This document shows, piece after piece, positions 28,526 through 40,108 of a stretch of DNA of 64,000 nucleotides (position 1 is its first letter; each line of letters begins with the position of its first letter). Source of the stretch: Ciceribacter lividus (lineage in GTDB: Bacteria > Pseudomonadota > Alphaproteobacteria > Rhizobiales > Rhizobiaceae); the NCBI RefSeq assembly GCF_003337715.1, contig NZ_QPIX01000007.1, forward strand, positions 238,014-302,013. The letters are read 5' to 3'. A program made the position numbers and the translations under genes. The notes under the pieces were generated by a model. The model was given only the letters and a program-made list of their open reading frames with translations. It did not search any database and was not told the DNA's origin.

Positions 28526-29211
28526 TGCGAGGCGATGCGCCGGAAGGCTTGCCGAATGACGATGTCATTGAGAGTGCGGACATGAACGGCCGCACGTGCA
28601 TCGTCACGCGGCAGAGCGGAACGCCGGAGACGCTGATCCGCTTTGTCGCCGGTCCAGACGGCAGCGTCGTCGCGGATTTGAAGCGGCAGCTTCCAGGTCG
28701 CGGATGCTGGGTTTCGGCAAGCCGCGAGGCGGTCGACAAGGCGGTAGCAAAGAAGCTTTTCGCGCGCGCGCTGAAGGCGGATGTGAAGGCTGATCCTGAT
28801 CTCGGCCAACGCGTGGACCGCCTGCTCGTCGCCCAGCTTGCAGGGATGATGAACATGGCCCGCAAGGCGGGCCAGTTCATCACCGGCAGCGCCAAGGTCG
28901 ACTTGGCGGTTCGCAGCGGCGAAGCCATCGCGGTGTTTCATGCGGCAGATGCTGCAGCCGACGGTGTGAGAAAGATCGACCAGGCACGCAAGGCTTGGCA
29001 CCTCGGAATGGAAACCGATGCGGAGATACCCTCCTTTCGTCTCCTGTCCGAGGCGGAAATGGAAGAACTGATGGGCCAGAATGCTTTTATCCATGCTGCG
29101 GCGCTTGCAGGGCAGGCGGGTGAAGGTGTAGTGAAACGCGCAAACCTGCTCAAAACGTATCGCGGCGGCGCGCCGCAAACGACGGGTGGCGCCGGCCAGA
29201 AACCACAATGA
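28522..29211 (+). CDS. YlxR/L7Ae-like RNA-binding protein
   Basis: 229 residues joining two small RNA-binding modules. The N-terminal YlxR domain (about 20-95) has RTCIVTRQSG and LPGRGCWVSASREAVDKA. The C-terminal half (about 100-195) resembles L7Ae/L30e: LAGMMNMARKAGQFITGSAK. In Gram-positive bacteria these are separate genes between nusA and infB; fusion is normal in alphaproteobacteria. Translation is coupled to nusA by a 4-base overlap. The role is presumed to be in RNA or ribosome binding. Confidence 0.9.
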   Translation: MMRGDAPEGLPNDDVIESADMNGRTCIVTRQSGTPETLIRFVAGPDGSVVADLKRQLPGRGCWVSASREAVDKAVAKKLFARALKADVKADPDLGQRVDRLLVAQLAGMMNMARKAGQFITGSAKVDLAVRSGEAIAVFHAADAAADGVRKIDQARKAWHLGMETDAEIPSFRLLSEAEMEELMGQNAFIHAAALAGQAGEGVVKRANLLKTYRGGAPQTTGGAGQKPQ

Positions 29212-29310
29212 CGCGGTCACCGGCTCGGCCGGCCACTGCATCGATGAACAGGAATTGAGCGACGCGGTCGATGTAGGACATCCGGCCACGCTCGAAGGAA
29301 CGGGAACGGA

Positions 29311-31965
29311 ATGACCGACAACAAAGACGACAAGACACTCAGCGTAACGGGCAAGAAGACTCTCACCCTGAAACCTTCGGGGGTGAGCCAAGGTACCGTG
29401 CGCCAGGATATCGGTCGCGGTCGCACGAAGGCGGTTGTGGTCGAGACGCGGAAGCGGCGCCTGACCCGCCCCGAAGACGAGAAAGCCTCCGCTCCTGTCC
29501 CGCAGGCACGCCCCGCAGAGCCGGCTCCGGCTGCCCCGCGGCCGGCCGCGCCCGCTGCTCCGCGCGTTCACCAGCCGAGCGCGCCGCAGCAGCGCCCACC
29601 TCAGCCGCAACAGCCCGTTCGTCAGGAGCGCCCGAGAGGTGCCGTCCTTCACGACCTGTCCGCCGGAGAGATGGAAGCGCGTCGCCGCGCCCTCGTGGAG
29701 GCGCAGGCTCGCGAGGTCGAGGAAACCAAGCAGCGCGCCATCGACGAAGCGCGCCGCAAGGCGGAAGCAGAAGAGGCTGCCCGCCGTGCCGCCGAGGACG
29801 CCGCGCGTCGTGCGGAGGAAGTGAAGGAAGAAGGGACGCAGGCACAGGAAGTCGAAGCTCCGGCACCGGCAGCGGTTCCTGTTCGTCCTTCCGAAGTTCG
29901 TCCCGCGGCCCCGCGCCCCGCAGCGCCTTCAGCTCCTGTCTTCGGCCGCAGCCGGAAGGAGGAGGAAGAGGAAGAGGAACGCGGCGCCGCTCGTGGCCCT
30001 GCGCGTGGCAAGGTTGTCGCGCCGGCCCCGGCAAAGGTTCCCGCCCGGCCCAAGGGTGAAGAGGATCGCCGGCGTGGAAAGCTGACCGTCACTACAGCCG
30101 ATGTGGACGAGGAAGGCGCGCCGTCGCGCGGCCGTTCGCTCGCATCGATGCGCCGCCGCCAGGAAAAGTTCCGCCGCAGCCAGATGCAGGAACCGCGCGA
30201 GAAGATCGTGCGCGAGGTCGTGCTACCGGAGACCATCACCATCCAGGAATTGTCGCAGCGTATGTCCGAACGCGCGGTCGACGTCATCAAGTACCTGATG
30301 AAAGAAGGCCAGATGATGAAGCCCGGCGACGTCATCGACGCCGACCTGGCAGAAATCATCGCAACCGAATTCGGCCACACCGTCAAGCGGGTCTCCGAGT
30401 CCGACGTCGAGGAAGGTATCTTTGACGTTGCCGACGAGGAAGGCGAACTGCTTCCGCGTCCGCCGGTCGTCACCATCATGGGCCACGTCGACCACGGCAA
30501 GACGTCGCTGCTCGACGCCATCCGCAACGCAAATGTCGTGGCGGGCGAAGCCGGTGGCATTACGCAGCACATCGGCGCCTATCAGGTCGAGCAGAACGGT
30601 CAGAAGATCACCTTCATCGACACGCCCGGTCACGCCGCCTTCACTGCGATGCGTGCCCGTGGCGCGCAAGCGACCGACATCGCCATCCTGGTCGTTGCGG
30701 CCGATGACAGCGTGATGCCGCAGACGATCGAATCGATCAATCATGCCAAGGCGGCCGGCGTTCCGATCATCGTTGCGATCAACAAGATCGACAAGCCGAC
30801 GGCAAATCCGCAGAAGGTCCGCACGGAACTGCTGCAGCATGAAGTCTTCGTCGAATCCATGGGCGGTGAAGTTCTCGACGTCGAGGTTTCGGCGAAGAAC
30901 GGCACCAATCTCGACAAGCTGCTCGAGGCCATCCTGCTGCAGGCCGAAATCCTCGACCTCAAGGCCAATCCGAACCGCACGGCCGAAGGTACGGTCATCG
31001 AAGCCGAACTCGACCGCGGCCGCGGCGCCGTCGCGACTGTCCTCGTGCAGAAGGGTACGCTTCGCCCCGGCCAGATCATCGTCGCCGGCGACCAGTGGGG
31101 ACGCGTGCGTGCGCTCGTCAACGACAAGGGCGACCACGTCAAGGAAGCCGGTCCGGCCATGCCGGTCGAGGTTCTCGGTCTTTCCGGCACGCCGGCAGCC
31201 GGCGACAAGTTCGCCGTCGTCGAGAACGAGGCCCGCGCTCGCGAGATCTCCGAGTATCGTCTGCGTCTGGCACGCGACAAGGCGGCGGCCCGCCAGTCGG
31301 GTTCTCGCGGTTCGCTCGAACAGATGATGAGCCAGCTTCAGACTTCCGGCATGAAGGAATTCCCGCTGGTCATCAAGGGCGACGTGCAGGGTTCGATCGA
31401 GGCGATTGCCGGCGCGCTGGACAAGCTCGGTACCGAGGAGGTGCGTGCGCGCATCGTCCACTCGGCGGTCGGCGGCGTCACCGAGTCCGACATCTCGCTT
31501 GCCGAGGCGTCGAACGCTGCCATCATCGGCTTCAACGTCCGCGCAAACACGCAAGCCCGCCAGGCGGCTGAACGCGGCGGCATCGAGATCCGCTACTACA
31601 ACATCATCTACGACCTGGTGGATGACGTGAAGGCGGCGATGTCGGGTCTTCTCTCACCGGAACGGCGCGAGACCTTCCTCGGCAATGCGGAGATCCTCGA
31701 GGTCTTCAACATCACCAAGGTCGGCAAGGTCGCGGGTTGCCGCGTCACCGAAGGCAAGGTCGAGCGTGGCGCAGGTGTACGCCTGGTACGCGACAACGTC
31801 GTCATCCACGAAGGCAAGCTCAAGACGCTCAAGCGCTTCAAGGACGAAGTCTCGGAAGTACCTGTCGGGCAGGAATGCGGCATGGCCTTCGAGAACTACG
31901 AAGACATCCGTGCCGGGGACGTTATCGAGTGCTTCCGCGTGGAGCACGTTACGCGCACGCTCTAA
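29311..31965 (+). CDS. infB: Translation initiation factor IF-2
   Basis: 884 residues. The long N-terminal region (about 1-300) is low-complexity, rich in Pro, Ala, Glu and Arg, and includes the helical repeat [20 protein letters not shown]. The GTPase has [15 protein letters not shown] (G1), DTPGHAAF (G3) and NKIDKP (G4). Domains II-IV follow, ending in a complete fMet-tRNA-binding domain. IF-2 positions initiator tRNA on the 30S subunit. Confidence 0.97.
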   Translation: MTDNKDDKTLSVTGKKTLTLKPSGVSQGTVRQDIGRGRTKAVVVETRKRRLTRPEDEKASAPVPQARPAEPAPAAPRPAAPAAPRVHQPSAPQQRPPQPQQPVRQERPRGAVLHDLSAGEMEARRRALVEAQAREVEETKQRAIDEARRKAEAEEAARRAAEDAARRAEEVKEEGTQAQEVEAPAPAAVPVRPSEVRPAAPRPAAPSAPVFGRSRKEEEEEEERGAARGPARGKVVAPAPAKVPARPKGEEDRRRGKLTVTTADVDEEGAPSRGRSLASMRRRQEKFRRSQMQEPREKIVREVVLPETITIQELSQRMSERAVDVIKYLMKEGQMMKPGDVIDADLAEIIATEFGHTVKRVSESDVEEGIFDVADEEGELLPRPPVVTIMGHVDHGKTSLLDAIRNANVVAGEAGGITQHIGAYQVEQNGQKITFIDTPGHAAFTAMRARGAQATDIAILVVAADDSVMPQTIESINHAKAAGVPIIVAINKIDKPTANPQKVRTELLQHEVFVESMGGEVLDVEVSAKNGTNLDKLLEAILLQAEILDLKANPNRTAEGTVIEAELDRGRGAVATVLVQKGTLRPGQIIVAGDQWGRVRALVNDKGDHVKEAGPAMPVEVLGLSGTPAAGDKFAVVENEARAREISEYRLRLARDKAAARQSGSRGSLEQMMSQLQTSGMKEFPLVIKGDVQGSIEAIAGALDKLGTEEVRARIVHSAVGGVTESDISLAEASNAAIIGFNVRANTQARQAAERGGIEIRYYNIIYDLVDDVKAAMSGLLSPERRETFLGNAEILEVFNITKVGKVAGCRVTEGKVERGAGVRLVRDNVVIHEGKLKTLKRFKDEVSEVPVGQECGMAFENYEDIRAGDVIECFRVEHVTRTL

Positions 31966-32039
31966 AGCCGGCGATCACAATCCGAACAAGTTGCGGGCGC
32001 CGGCGATCCGGCGCTCGCTTTGTTTAAGGCAGGATGACG

Positions 32040-32450
32040 ATGACCAGACCAACCTCTTCCGCTCCATCCCAGCGCATGCTCCGCGTCGGAGAACAGGTTC
32101 GCGCCGCGATCACCCAGGTTCTGCAGCGCGGCGAAGTACGCGATCCACTGATCGAAAAGACCGTGATTTCCATCTCCGAGGTCCGCATGTCGCCGGATTT
32201 GAAGATTGCCACGGCCTATGTGACGCCGCTCGGCGTCCCCGACCACAATGCGGTCATCGATGCGCTGAACCGCAATGCGAAGTACATTCGTGGCCGCCTC
32301 GGCCCGCAACTGCGGCAGATGAAGTACATGCCGGAAGTTCGCTTCCGCGATGATACCAGTTTCGACAACTACCAGAAGATCGATGCGCTGCTGCGCTCGC
32401 CCGAAGTCAGCCGAGATCTCGACGCCGACCGAGACGACGAACAAGAATAG
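32040..32450 (+). CDS. rbfA: 30S ribosome-binding factor RbfA
   Basis: 136 residues. The family KH-like fold is recognised from [32 protein letters not shown] and [17 protein letters not shown]. RbfA binds the 5' helix of 16S rRNA during late 30S maturation and at low temperature. Two ATGs lie 6 bases apart (32034 and 32040); AGG is correctly spaced for the second. It lies between infB and truB as usual. Confidence 0.94.
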   Translation: MTRPTSSAPSQRMLRVGEQVRAAITQVLQRGEVRDPLIEKTVISISEVRMSPDLKIATAYVTPLGVPDHNAVIDALNRNAKYIRGRLGPQLRQMKYMPEVRFRDDTSFDNYQKIDALLRSPEVSRDLDADRDDEQE

Positions 32451-32456
32451 AGACGC

Positions 32457-33386
32457 ATGTCCAAGCCTCGCAAGCCCAAGGGCCGCCCCGTTTCGGGCTG
32501 GCTGATCCTCGACAAGCCTGCCGATTTCGGTTCAACGGAAGCGGTTTCCAAAATCAAGTGGCTGTTCAACGCCCAGAAGGCCGGCCACGCCGGCACGCTC
32601 GATCCGCTCGCCTCGGGCATGCTTCCGATTGCGCTCGGTGATGCGACGAAAACCGTTCCTTACGTCATGGACGGCAGAAAGATCTACGAGTTCACCGTCA
32701 CGTGGGGCGAAGAGCGCTCGACCGACGATCTCGAAGGCGACGTAACGCAGACATCCACGGCTCGGCCGACCGAAGAGGCGATACGAGCGCTACTGCCACG
32801 GTACACCGGCGTCATCTCGCAGGTGCCTCCGCAGTTCTCTGCAATCAAGATCGCAGGCGAACGCGCCTATGACTTGGCACGTGACGGCGAGACCGTCGAC
32901 ATCCCGTCGCGCGAAGTCGAGGTTCACCGCCTGACATTGCTGAAGTGCGAGAAGGACCAGGCACATTTCGAGGTGGAATGCGGCAAGGGCACCTATGTGC
33001 GCTCGCTTGCCCGCGACTTCGGCCGCGACCTCGGTTGCTACGGCCATATATCTCTCCTCCGGCGCACCTATGTCGCCCCCTTTGCGGAAGAGACCATGGT
33101 TCCGCTGGCGGACCTTGTCGCACTGGAAAAAATCGAGGACCGCGACGAGCGGCTGGCGGCGCTGGACGAATTTCTCATCGACACCAGCGAGGCGCTCGCC
33201 GCCTTGCCGCAGATCAGGGTGAGCGAGGATCAGGCGCATCGTCTTCGCATGGGCAATCCGATCATCCTGCGTGGTCGCGATGCACCAGTTGCGGAGCCGG
33301 AAGCGGTGGCGCTTGCCGCTGGGAAGCTGGTCGCGATCGGCGAGATTGCCGGTGGAGAGTTTCATCCACGGCGGGTTTTTACCTGA
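32457..33386 (+). CDS. truB: tRNA pseudouridine(55) synthase TruB
   Basis: 309 residues. The catalytic Asp lies in [33 protein letters not shown] opens the protein, and the C-terminal domain covers about 240-309. TruB makes pseudouridine 55 in the T loop of all elongator tRNAs. It starts 6 bases after rbfA. rpsO follows after 150 bases, which hold no evident gene. Confidence 0.96.
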   Translation: MSKPRKPKGRPVSGWLILDKPADFGSTEAVSKIKWLFNAQKAGHAGTLDPLASGMLPIALGDATKTVPYVMDGRKIYEFTVTWGEERSTDDLEGDVTQTSTARPTEEAIRALLPRYTGVISQVPPQFSAIKIAGERAYDLARDGETVDIPSREVEVHRLTLLKCEKDQAHFEVECGKGTYVRSLARDFGRDLGCYGHISLLRRTYVAPFAEETMVPLADLVALEKIEDRDERLAALDEFLIDTSEALAALPQIRVSEDQAHRLRMGNPIILRGRDAPVAEPEAVALAAGKLVAIGEIAGGEFHPRRVFT

Positions 33387-33538
33387 AGCGGCAGCCTGTA
33401 ATCAGCGCTTCCAATTCTCGCCTGAATGGTTTATAGGCAGCGCCAGCATGGCGGTCCGTCCACCTGCTTTTCATGGCCAATGCTGGACGACATCTCGGCA
33501 TATGGCGTCTTCTCTCCTGACATTGAAAGGATACTGCG

Positions 33539-33808
33539 ATGTCGATTACTGCAGAGCGCAAGGCTGCCCTGATCAAGGAATATGCGACCAAGGAAGGCGA
33601 CACGGGTTCGCCGGAAGTACAGGTCGCGATCCTGACCGAGCGGATCAACAACCTGACGGAACATTTCAAGGGCCACAAGAAGGACAACCACTCCCGCCGT
33701 GGCCTTCTGACCCTGGTTTCCAGCCGTCGTTCGCTTCTTGACTACCTCAAGAAGAAGGACGAGGCCCGCTACAACGGCCTGATCGCTCGCCTGGGCATTC
33801 GCCGCTAA
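33539..33808 (+). CDS. rpsO: 30S ribosomal protein S15
   Basis: 89 residues, exact family length. [36 protein letters not shown] and [20 protein letters not shown] are characteristic. S15 binds the central domain of 16S rRNA and seeds the platform. A strong terminator follows, then pnp, the same order as in E. coli, where S15 controls its own translation. I cannot identify the equivalent pseudoknot here. Confidence 0.97.
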   Translation: MSITAERKAALIKEYATKEGDTGSPEVQVAILTERINNLTEHFKGHKKDNHSRRGLLTLVSSRRSLLDYLKKKDEARYNGLIARLGIRR

Positions 33809-33814
33809 CATGTT

Positions 33815-33850
33815 CCGGCGGACTTCCTTGCGGAGGTCCGCCGGCTTTCT
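33815..33850 (+). terminator. Terminator after rpsO
   Basis: CCGGCGGAC at 33815-33823 pairs with GTCCGCCGG at 33836-33844, extended inward to a TTGC loop, and followed by CTTTCT. It is very stable and would separate rpsO from pnp, at least partly. Confidence 0.82.
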
Positions 33851-34190
33851 ATCGGGACTAATGTCCCGAAGGCCCGGCCGGAGCGAAACTGCTCCCGGGC
33901 AGCAACATAGGGCGGGCCGGATGGGCCGGTGCCGCCAGAACCAACCGATGACCTGTCATGGGGCAGGATTGCCGGGTGCTTTTGCCAGGATGGTCTGGCA
34001 CGCGCAACGAGGCTTCGGCTTCGAGAGCGCGCGGGGCGTGATGGCGCGGAATATCGTACCGCTGACGCCATGAGCCACCTGAAGAGCTTCCTGCTGTCTT
34101 GCCCGTGATACGTCAGCATTCCCGCGGCCGCGACGGCCTGTTCCGCAAGAAGGAACATGAGCGCTGCTTTCCGCGGAGAAGGAAAAGACA
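33851..34190 (+). promoter_or_regulatory. Leader region of pnp
   Basis: No credible gene lies in these 340 bases. It must contain the pnp promoter, which I could not locate precisely. TGTTCC-GCAAGAA-GGAACA (34139-34157) is a perfect 6-bp hairpin about 35 bases before the start codon. In E. coli, pnp is autoregulated through a double-stranded leader cut by RNase III, so a similar role is conceivable. The ribosome site is GGAGAAGG just before the ATG. Confidence 0.45.
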
Positions 34191-36335
34191 ATGTTTGACA
34201 TTCATAGCGTAGAAATCGAGTGGGCAGGCCGCCCGCTGAAGCTCGAAACCGGCAAGATCGCCCGTCAGGCCGACGGCGCCGTTCTCGCGACCTATGGCGA
34301 AACCGTCGTTCTCGCCACCGTCGTTTCGGCCAAGGCGCCGAAGCCCGGCCAGGACTTCTTCCCGCTCACCGTCAACTACCAGGAAAAGACCTATGCTGCC
34401 GGCAAGATCCCGGGCGGTTACTTCAAGCGCGAAGGTCGTCCTTCCGAGAACGAGACGCTCGTTTCCCGCCTGATCGACCGTCCGATCCGCCCCCTCTTCC
34501 CGGAAGGCTACAAGAACGACACGCAGGTCGTCGTTACCGTCATCCAGCACGACCTCGAAAACAACCCGGACATCCTGTCGATGGTCGCCACCTCGGCTGC
34601 ACTCACGCTCTCCGGCGTACCCTTCATGGGCCCGGTCGGCGGCGCCCGCGTCGGCTACATCAACGGTGAATATGTTCTGAACCCGCATCTCGACGAGATG
34701 GACGAATCGAGCCTCGATCTCGTTGTCGCCGGCACGCAGGACGCGGTGCTGATGGTCGAATCGGAAGCCAAGGAATTGCCCGAAGACGTCATGCTCGGCG
34801 CGGTCATGTTCGGTCACCGCGGCTTCCAGCCGGTCATCGATGCGATCATCAAGCTCGCCGAAGTCGCTGCCAAGGAGCCGCGTGAATTCGAGCCGGAAGA
34901 TCATTCCGCGCTCGAAGCCGAGATGCTCTCGATCGCCGAAGCCGAACTGCGTGACGCCTACAAGATCACGCAGAAGGCCGAGCGTTACGCCGCTGTCGAT
35001 GCCGTCAAGGCCAAGGTGAAGGCTCACTTCCTTCCGGAAGAAGGCGAAGCCAAGTACTCGGCCGAAGAAGTCGGCGCCGTCTTCAAGCACCTGCAGGCGA
35101 AGATCGTCCGCTGGAACATTCTCGACACCAAGAGCCGTATCGACGGGCGTGATCTCGAGACCGTTCGCCCGATCATCGCGGAGGTCGGCCTCCTGCCGCG
35201 CACCCATGGTTCGGCCCTCTTCACCCGTGGTGAAACCCAAGCCATCGTCGTTGCCACGCTCGGCACCGGCGAAGACGAGCAGTATGTCGACAGCCTGACC
35301 GGCATGTACAAAGAAAACTTCATGCTGCACTACAACTTCCCGCCCTACTCGGTCGGTGAAACGGGTCGCATGGGCTCCCCGGGCCGTCGCGAAATCGGCC
35401 ATGGCAAGCTCGCCTGGCGCGCAATCCACCCGATGCTGCCGACCGCCGAGCAGTTCCCCTACACGCTGCGCGTGGTCTCCGAGATCACGGAATCGAACGG
35501 TTCGTCTTCGATGGCGACCGTCTGCGGCACCTCGCTCGCTCTCATGGACGCCGGCGTTCCGCTGTCCAAGCCCGTCGCCGGCATTGCCATGGGCCTCATC
35601 CTCGAAGGTGATCGTTTCGCCGTTCTTTCCGACATCCTCGGCGACGAAGACCACCTCGGCGACATGGACTTCAAGGTCGCCGGCACGGCGGATGGCATCA
35701 CTTCGCTGCAGATGGACATCAAGATCGCCGGTATAACCGAAGAGATCATGAAGGTTGCACTCGGCCAGGCGCAGGGCGGTCGCAAGCACATCCTCGGCGA
35801 AATGGCGAAGGCCATCACCGAGAGCCGCGGCCAACTCGGCGAATTCGCGCCACGCATCGAAGTTATGAACATTCCGGTCGACAAAATCCGCGAAGTCATC
35901 GGTTCCGGCGGCAAGGTCATCCGCGAAATCGTCGAGAAGACCGGCGCGAAGATCAACATCGAAGACGACGGCACCGTCAAGATTGCCTCGTCTTCCGGCA
36001 AGGAGATCGAGGCTGCCCGCAAGTGGATCCACTCCATCGTGGCAGAGCCGGAAGTTGGTGCAATCTACGAAGGGACGGTCGTCAAGACCGCGGACTTCGG
36101 CGCGTTCGTCAACTTCTTCGGCGCTCGCGACGGTCTCGTCCACATTTCGCAGCTCGCTTCCGAGCGCGTCGCCAAGACCACGGACGTCGTCAAGGAAGGC
36201 GACAAGGTCTGGGTCAAGCTCATGGGCTTCGATGAACGCGGCAAGGTCCGCCTGTCGATGAAGGCCGTGGACCAGGCGACCGGCAAGGAAATCGTTGCCG
36301 AGAAGAAGAAGGACGACGGCGAGGCTGCCGAATAA
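34191..36335 (+). CDS. pnp: Polyribonucleotide nucleotidyltransferase (PNPase)
   Basis: 714 residues, normal length. Two RNase PH-like domains frame a helical linker; ERPSENE-type segment [20 protein letters not shown] and the catalytic [18 protein letters not shown] region are present. A KH domain ([19 protein letters not shown]) and an S1 domain ([20 protein letters not shown]) follow. PNPase degrades RNA phosphorolytically 3'-5' and is part of the degradosome. A terminator follows at 36357. Confidence 0.97.
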   Translation: MFDIHSVEIEWAGRPLKLETGKIARQADGAVLATYGETVVLATVVSAKAPKPGQDFFPLTVNYQEKTYAAGKIPGGYFKREGRPSENETLVSRLIDRPIRPLFPEGYKNDTQVVVTVIQHDLENNPDILSMVATSAALTLSGVPFMGPVGGARVGYINGEYVLNPHLDEMDESSLDLVVAGTQDAVLMVESEAKELPEDVMLGAVMFGHRGFQPVIDAIIKLAEVAAKEPREFEPEDHSALEAEMLSIAEAELRDAYKITQKAERYAAVDAVKAKVKAHFLPEEGEAKYSAEEVGAVFKHLQAKIVRWNILDTKSRIDGRDLETVRPIIAEVGLLPRTHGSALFTRGETQAIVVATLGTGEDEQYVDSLTGMYKENFMLHYNFPPYSVGETGRMGSPGRREIGHGKLAWRAIHPMLPTAEQFPYTLRVVSEITESNGSSSMATVCGTSLALMDAGVPLSKPVAGIAMGLILEGDRFAVLSDILGDEDHLGDMDFKVAGTADGITSLQMDIKIAGITEEIMKVALGQAQGGRKHILGEMAKAITESRGQLGEFAPRIEVMNIPVDKIREVIGSGGKVIREIVEKTGAKINIEDDGTVKIASSSGKEIEAARKWIHSIVAEPEVGAIYEGTVVKTADFGAFVNFFGARDGLVHISQLASERVAKTTDVVKEGDKVWVKLMGFDERGKVRLSMKAVDQATGKEIVAEKKKDDGEAAE

Positions 36336-36356
36336 GCACGTTTCGTCCCCGATCCG

Positions 36357-36386
36357 AGGCGCGGGAGAAATTCCGCGCCTTTTTTG
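36357..36386 (+). terminator. Terminator after pnp
   Basis: AGGCGCGG at 36357-36364 pairs with CCGCGCCT at 36373-36380 and leads into a run of seven Ts. It is a textbook intrinsic terminator, 22 bases after the pnp stop. Confidence 0.88.
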
Positions 36387-36410
36387 TTCGCCGAGAGAGA
36401 AGACCGAGCC

Positions 36411-37427
36411 ATGAGCCGCGATACCCTGAAGACCCTGTTCCACCCCTTCGCTTCCGACGTGTTGCCGATGCCGCAGGCAGGAGAGCGCTTTCTGTTCCTT
36501 GGTGCAGAAGCCGGAATTGCCCCTCCGAGCGGCTTCGCGGCGGCGGTCGTCGCCGTGCAGGGGCTACGCCCGGCCTACCTCCAGTTGGAGGCTGCAGGCG
36601 CCGAGCCACTGCCTCTGCCGGAGGGAGACGGCTACGACGGCGCTCTGGTCCTTTGCGGAAAGCATCGCGGCGAGAACGAGAACCGGATTGCCGAGGCATT
36701 GAAGCGTACAAAGACGGGAGGCCTCATCGTCGTGGCAGGCGGCAAGGAGGATGGCATTCAGCCGCTGCGCAAGCGCCTTGATGCACTTGGGCTCGTCGTA
36801 GACCATATGCCGAAGTACCATGGTGTGGCGCTATGGTTCGTTGTTCCCGAGGAGCGGTCGGCGGCGGTCGGCGTGCTCGAGGCGGCCCATGTCACGGTTG
36901 ACGGCCGTTTTCGCACCGTTGCCGGCATGTTCTCCCACGACCGCATCGATGCCGGTTCAGAGCTGCTCGCAGGCCGCCTGCCGGAAAACTTCGACGGCAA
37001 TGCTGCCGATCTCGGAGCCGGTTGGGGCTATCTTTCCGTCATGCTTGCGGAGCGCTCCCCCCGGGTCAACCGTATCGACCTCTTCGAAGCCGACTACCAA
37101 GCGCTCGAATGCGCCAAGGCCAACATGGCGGCGAACTGCCCGGACGTCTCTGCACGTTTCTTCTGGCAGGATCTCGCGCGCGAGCCGATCAGGGAGAAAT
37201 ACGACCTGGTCATCATGAATCCACCCTTCCACGAGGGACACGCAGCCGAACCATCGCTCGGCAAGGCGTTGATCACCGCCGCCAGTCAGGCACTGCGTGG
37301 CGGTGGAACGCTGATGCTCGTCGCCAATCGCGGCCTTCCCTACGAGGCGACACTCGGCGAGAACTTCCGCGAACACGGAGAGACCTGTCGTAACGCCCGT
37401 TACAAGATTCTATGGGCCAAGAAATGA
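36411..37427 (+). CDS. Class I methyltransferase, RsmC-like (16S rRNA m2G)
   Basis: 338 residues. The C-terminal half is an MTS-type methyltransferase: AADLGAGWGYLSVML binds S-adenosylmethionine and VIMNPPFHEG is the NPPF motif of N2-guanine or adenine methylases. The N-terminal half is a degenerate copy, as in RsmC/RsmD-related enzymes that modify 16S rRNA guanines. The ATG at 36411 is favoured over one 27 bases upstream. It lies between pnp and convergent fabI, suggesting a role in RNA modification. Confidence 0.85.
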   Translation: MSRDTLKTLFHPFASDVLPMPQAGERFLFLGAEAGIAPPSGFAAAVVAVQGLRPAYLQLEAAGAEPLPLPEGDGYDGALVLCGKHRGENENRIAEALKRTKTGGLIVVAGGKEDGIQPLRKRLDALGLVVDHMPKYHGVALWFVVPEERSAAVGVLEAAHVTVDGRFRTVAGMFSHDRIDAGSELLAGRLPENFDGNAADLGAGWGYLSVMLAERSPRVNRIDLFEADYQALECAKANMAANCPDVSARFFWQDLAREPIREKYDLVIMNPPFHEGHAAEPSLGKALITAASQALRGGGTLMLVANRGLPYEATLGENFREHGETCRNARYKILWAKK

Positions 37428-37457
37428 AGGCCTGACGGCTCGGTCCCATGAAACGGC

Positions 37458-37491
37458 AGAAGCCCGGTGCTGCGATCAGCGCCGGGCTTCT
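37458..37491. terminator. Bidirectional terminator between the methyltransferase gene and fabI
   Basis: AGAAGCCCGG at 37458-37467 and CCGGGCTTCT at 37482-37491 form a perfect 10-bp stem with a 14-base loop. T-rich sequence follows on the plus strand. It serves two convergent genes. Confidence 0.82.
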
Positions 37492-37514
37492 CTATTCTTC
37501 GTCTTTCCGGAAAT

Positions 37515-38333
37515 CTATTCCGTGTCGGCCTTGTTCAAGAGATCGACAGTCGGCATCGACGTGATGTTGTAGCCGGAGTCGACGTAGTGGATCTCTCCGG
37601 TCACGCCACGCGAGAGATCGGACAGCAGGTAGAGAGCAGAACCGCCCACGTCTTCGATCGTCACCGTCCGGCGGAGCGGCGAATTCTTCTGCTGCCAGGA
37701 CAGCATCGCGCGGGCGTCGGCGATCCCTGCACCGGCAAGTGTGCGGATCGGACCGGCGGAGATGGCGTTGACGCGGATGCCACGCGGACCATAATCGCCG
37801 GCGAGATAGCGCACGGACGCCTCCAGCGCCGCCTTGGCGACACCCATGACGTTGTAGTTCGGCATGATGCGAACCGAACCACCGTAGGTCAGTGTCAGCA
37901 TCGATCCGTCGTCTGACATGATCTCGGCGGCACGCTTGGCAATCTCCGTGAACGAGAAGCAGGAGATGACCATCGTGCGCACGAAATTCTCACGCGAGGT
38001 GTCCGCGTAGAGCCCTTTCAATTCGTTCTTGTCGGAGAAGCCGATCGCGTGAACGACGAAATCCAGCGTGCCCCAGCGCTCCTTCAGGGCCGCGACAACT
38101 GCGTCGACGGAAGCGAGATCCTCCACATCGCAAGGCAGGAGGAAATCCGAGCCGAGTTCGGCAGCAAGCGGCTTCACGCGCTTGCCCAAAGCTTCACCCT
38201 GGTAGGTGAAGGCGAGTTCGGCGCCAGCGCCGGCAAGCGCCTTGGCAATACCCCAGGCGATAGAGTGGTTGTTCGCGACGCCCATGATGAGGCCGCGTTT
38301 TCCCTGCATAGAGGCAATCATTCCGTTATCCAT
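37515..38333 (-). CDS. fabI: Enoyl-ACP reductase (NADH) FabI
   Basis: 272 residues. This is a short-chain dehydrogenase with the FabI-type glycine motif [13 protein letters not shown] and the catalytic Tyr-x6-Lys in [27 protein letters not shown] follows, as in true FabI. It reduces trans-2-enoyl-ACP in each elongation cycle. The ATG at 38333 overlaps the end of fabB by 8 bases; another ATG lies 12 bases downstream. It is third in the fabA-fabB-fabI operon. Confidence 0.95.
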   Translation of the reverse strand: MDNGMIASMQGKRGLIMGVANNHSIAWGIAKALAGAGAELAFTYQGEALGKRVKPLAAELGSDFLLPCDVEDLASVDAVVAALKERWGTLDFVVHAIGFSDKNELKGLYADTSRENFVRTMVISCFSFTEIAKRAAEIMSDDGSMLTLTYGGSVRIMPNYNVMGVAKAALEASVRYLAGDYGPRGIRVNAISAGPIRTLAGAGIADARAMLSWQQKNSPLRRTVTIEDVGGSALYLLSDLSRGVTGEIHYVDSGYNITSMPTVDLLNKADTE

Positions 38334-39549
38334 TGTGACGCTGGAACACGAGCGTGGCGTTGGTGCCACCGAAGCCGAAGGAGTTCGAGAGCACGGTGTC
38401 GATCTTGGCGTTGTCGATCCGCTTGCGGACGATCGGGACACCGTCGAATTCCGGGTCCAGTTCGCTGATGTGCGCGCTTTCGCCGATGAAACGTTCCTGC
38501 ATCATCAGAAGCCCATAGATCGACTCCTGAACACCGGCAGCGCCCAGCGAATGACCAGTCAGCGACTTGGTCGACTGGATATGCGGGATCTTTGTCCCGA
38601 ACACTTCGCGGATCGCGCCGATTTCCTTGGAGTCACCGACCGGTGTCGACGTGCCGTGGGTGTTGATGTAGTCGATCTCCCCCGTCACCGTCGAGAGTGC
38701 CTGCCGCATGCAGCGGATGGCGCCTTCACCCGACGGTGCGACCATGTCGTAGCCGTCCGAGGTCGCTCCGTAACCGACGATTTCCGCGTAGATCTTGGCG
38801 CCGCGGGCCTTGGCGTGTTCCAGCTCTTCCAGAACGAGAACGCCGGCGCCGCCGGCGATGACGAAGCCGTCACGCGAGGCGTCATAGGCACGTGATGCAC
38901 TGCCGGGCGTGTCGTTGAACTTCGAAGACATCGCACCCATGGCATCGAAGAGGTCCGACATGGTCCAGTCGAGATCCTCATGGCCACCGGCGAACATCAC
39001 GTCCTGCTTGCCCCACTGGATCATTTCGGCCGCATTGCCGATGCAATGCGCCGAAGTCGAGCAAGCCGACGAGATCGAGTAGTTTACGCCATGGATCTTG
39101 AACCAGGTGGCGAGCGTCGCCGACGCGGTCGACGACATGGCCTTGGGCACGGCAAACGGGCCGATGCGCTTCGGGCTGTTGTTCTGGCGGGTGATGTCGG
39201 CTGCCTCGACGATGGTGCGCGTGGACGGACCGCCCGAGCCCATGATGATGCCGGTGCGTTCATTACCGCTGATATCGGATTCCTCAAGCCCCGAATCAGC
39301 GATCGCCTGCTTCATCGCGACGTGGTTCCATGCCCCCCCCTGAGAGAGGAAACGCATCGCGCGGCGATCAACAAGATCGGTGGGGTCCAGCGTGGGCTTC
39401 CCCCAGACCTGGCAGCGGAAACCGTGCTCGGCAAAATCGGGAGAGAAGGAGATTCCGGACTTCGCATTGCGCAGGGATTCCGTAACCTCTGCGGCGTCGT
39501 TCCCGATGGAGGAAACGATACCCAGACCCGTAACAACTACCCTTCTCAT
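38326..39549 (-). CDS. fabB: 3-oxoacyl-ACP synthase I (FabB)
   Basis: 407 residues. The catalytic triad is complete: Cys in [10 protein letters not shown], His in [11 protein letters not shown] and His in [12 protein letters not shown]. FabB elongates the cis-3-decenoyl-ACP made by FabA and so commits carbon to unsaturated fatty acids. The start is the ATG at 39549 ([10 protein letters not shown]). It follows fabA by 43 bases and overlaps fabI. Confidence 0.96.
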   Translation of the reverse strand: MRRVVVTGLGIVSSIGNDAAEVTESLRNAKSGISFSPDFAEHGFRCQVWGKPTLDPTDLVDRRAMRFLSQGGAWNHVAMKQAIADSGLEESDISGNERTGIIMGSGGPSTRTIVEAADITRQNNSPKRIGPFAVPKAMSSTASATLATWFKIHGVNYSISSACSTSAHCIGNAAEMIQWGKQDVMFAGGHEDLDWTMSDLFDAMGAMSSKFNDTPGSASRAYDASRDGFVIAGGAGVLVLEELEHAKARGAKIYAEIVGYGATSDGYDMVAPSGEGAIRCMRQALSTVTGEIDYINTHGTSTPVGDSKEIGAIREVFGTKIPHIQSTKSLTGHSLGAAGVQESIYGLLMMQERFIGESAHISELDPEFDGVPIVRKRIDNAKIDTVLSNSFGFGGTNATLVFQRHNG

Positions 39550-39592
39550 CTCAACAGACCTTCTCGTTATCACAATTGGACGGTGCCTGAGA

Positions 39593-40108
39593 TCAGGCCG
39601 TCTTATCCTTCGACAAACCTACGCGAAGGTCGGTCGCCTGGTAAATGATCTCGCCATCCGCCTTCAGCCAGCCGTCGGCAGTCCCCAGCACGAGGCGGCC
39701 GCGCATGACCCGCTTGAAGTCGATGCCGTACTCCAAGAGCTTGGTGTGAGGACGGACCATACCCTTGAACTTCACCTCACCGGTGGAGAGCGCCATGCCG
39801 CGACCCTCTTCACCCAGCCAGCCGAGAAAAAAGCCAGTCAGCTGCCACATGCCGTCGAGCCCGAGGCAGCCGGGCATGATCGGATTGCCCTGGAAGTGGC
39901 AGGGAAAATACCAATCGTCCGGGTGGACGTCGTATTCGGCGCGGACATAGCCCTTGTCGAATGCGCCGCCGGTTTCCGAGATGTCCGTGATACGATGGAC
40001 CATCAGCATCGGTGGCAGGGGGAGCTGCGCATTGCCGGGGCCGAAAAGCTCGCCGCGACCACAGGACAGGATTTCTTCGTAGTTGTAGCTGGATTGTCTC
40101 GGTTTCAT
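39593..40108 (-). CDS. fabA: 3-hydroxydecanoyl-ACP dehydratase/isomerase (FabA)
   Basis: 171 residues, normal length. The active-site histidine lies in [20 protein letters not shown] together with the conserved Asp; [10 protein letters not shown] opens the hot-dog fold. FabA dehydrates 3-hydroxydecanoyl-ACP and isomerises the double bond, the branch point to unsaturated fatty acids. It heads the fabA-fabB-fabI operon and is divergent from irr. The long N-terminal extension possible in frame is rejected. Confidence 0.96.
   Translation of the reverse strand: MKPRQSSYNYEEILSCGRGELFGPGNAQLPLPPMLMVHRITDISETGGAFDKGYVRAEYDVHPDDWYFPCHFQGNPIMPGCLGLDGMWQLTGFFLGWLGEEGRGMALSTGEVKFKGMVRPHTKLLEYGIDFKRVMRGRLVLGTADGWLKADGEIIYQATDLRVGLSKDKTA

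Noticed and set aside
34113..36443. A 776-codon open frame antisense to pnp
   Set aside because: It is a composition shadow of PNPase with repeated Asp/Val/Leu runs and no ribosome site.
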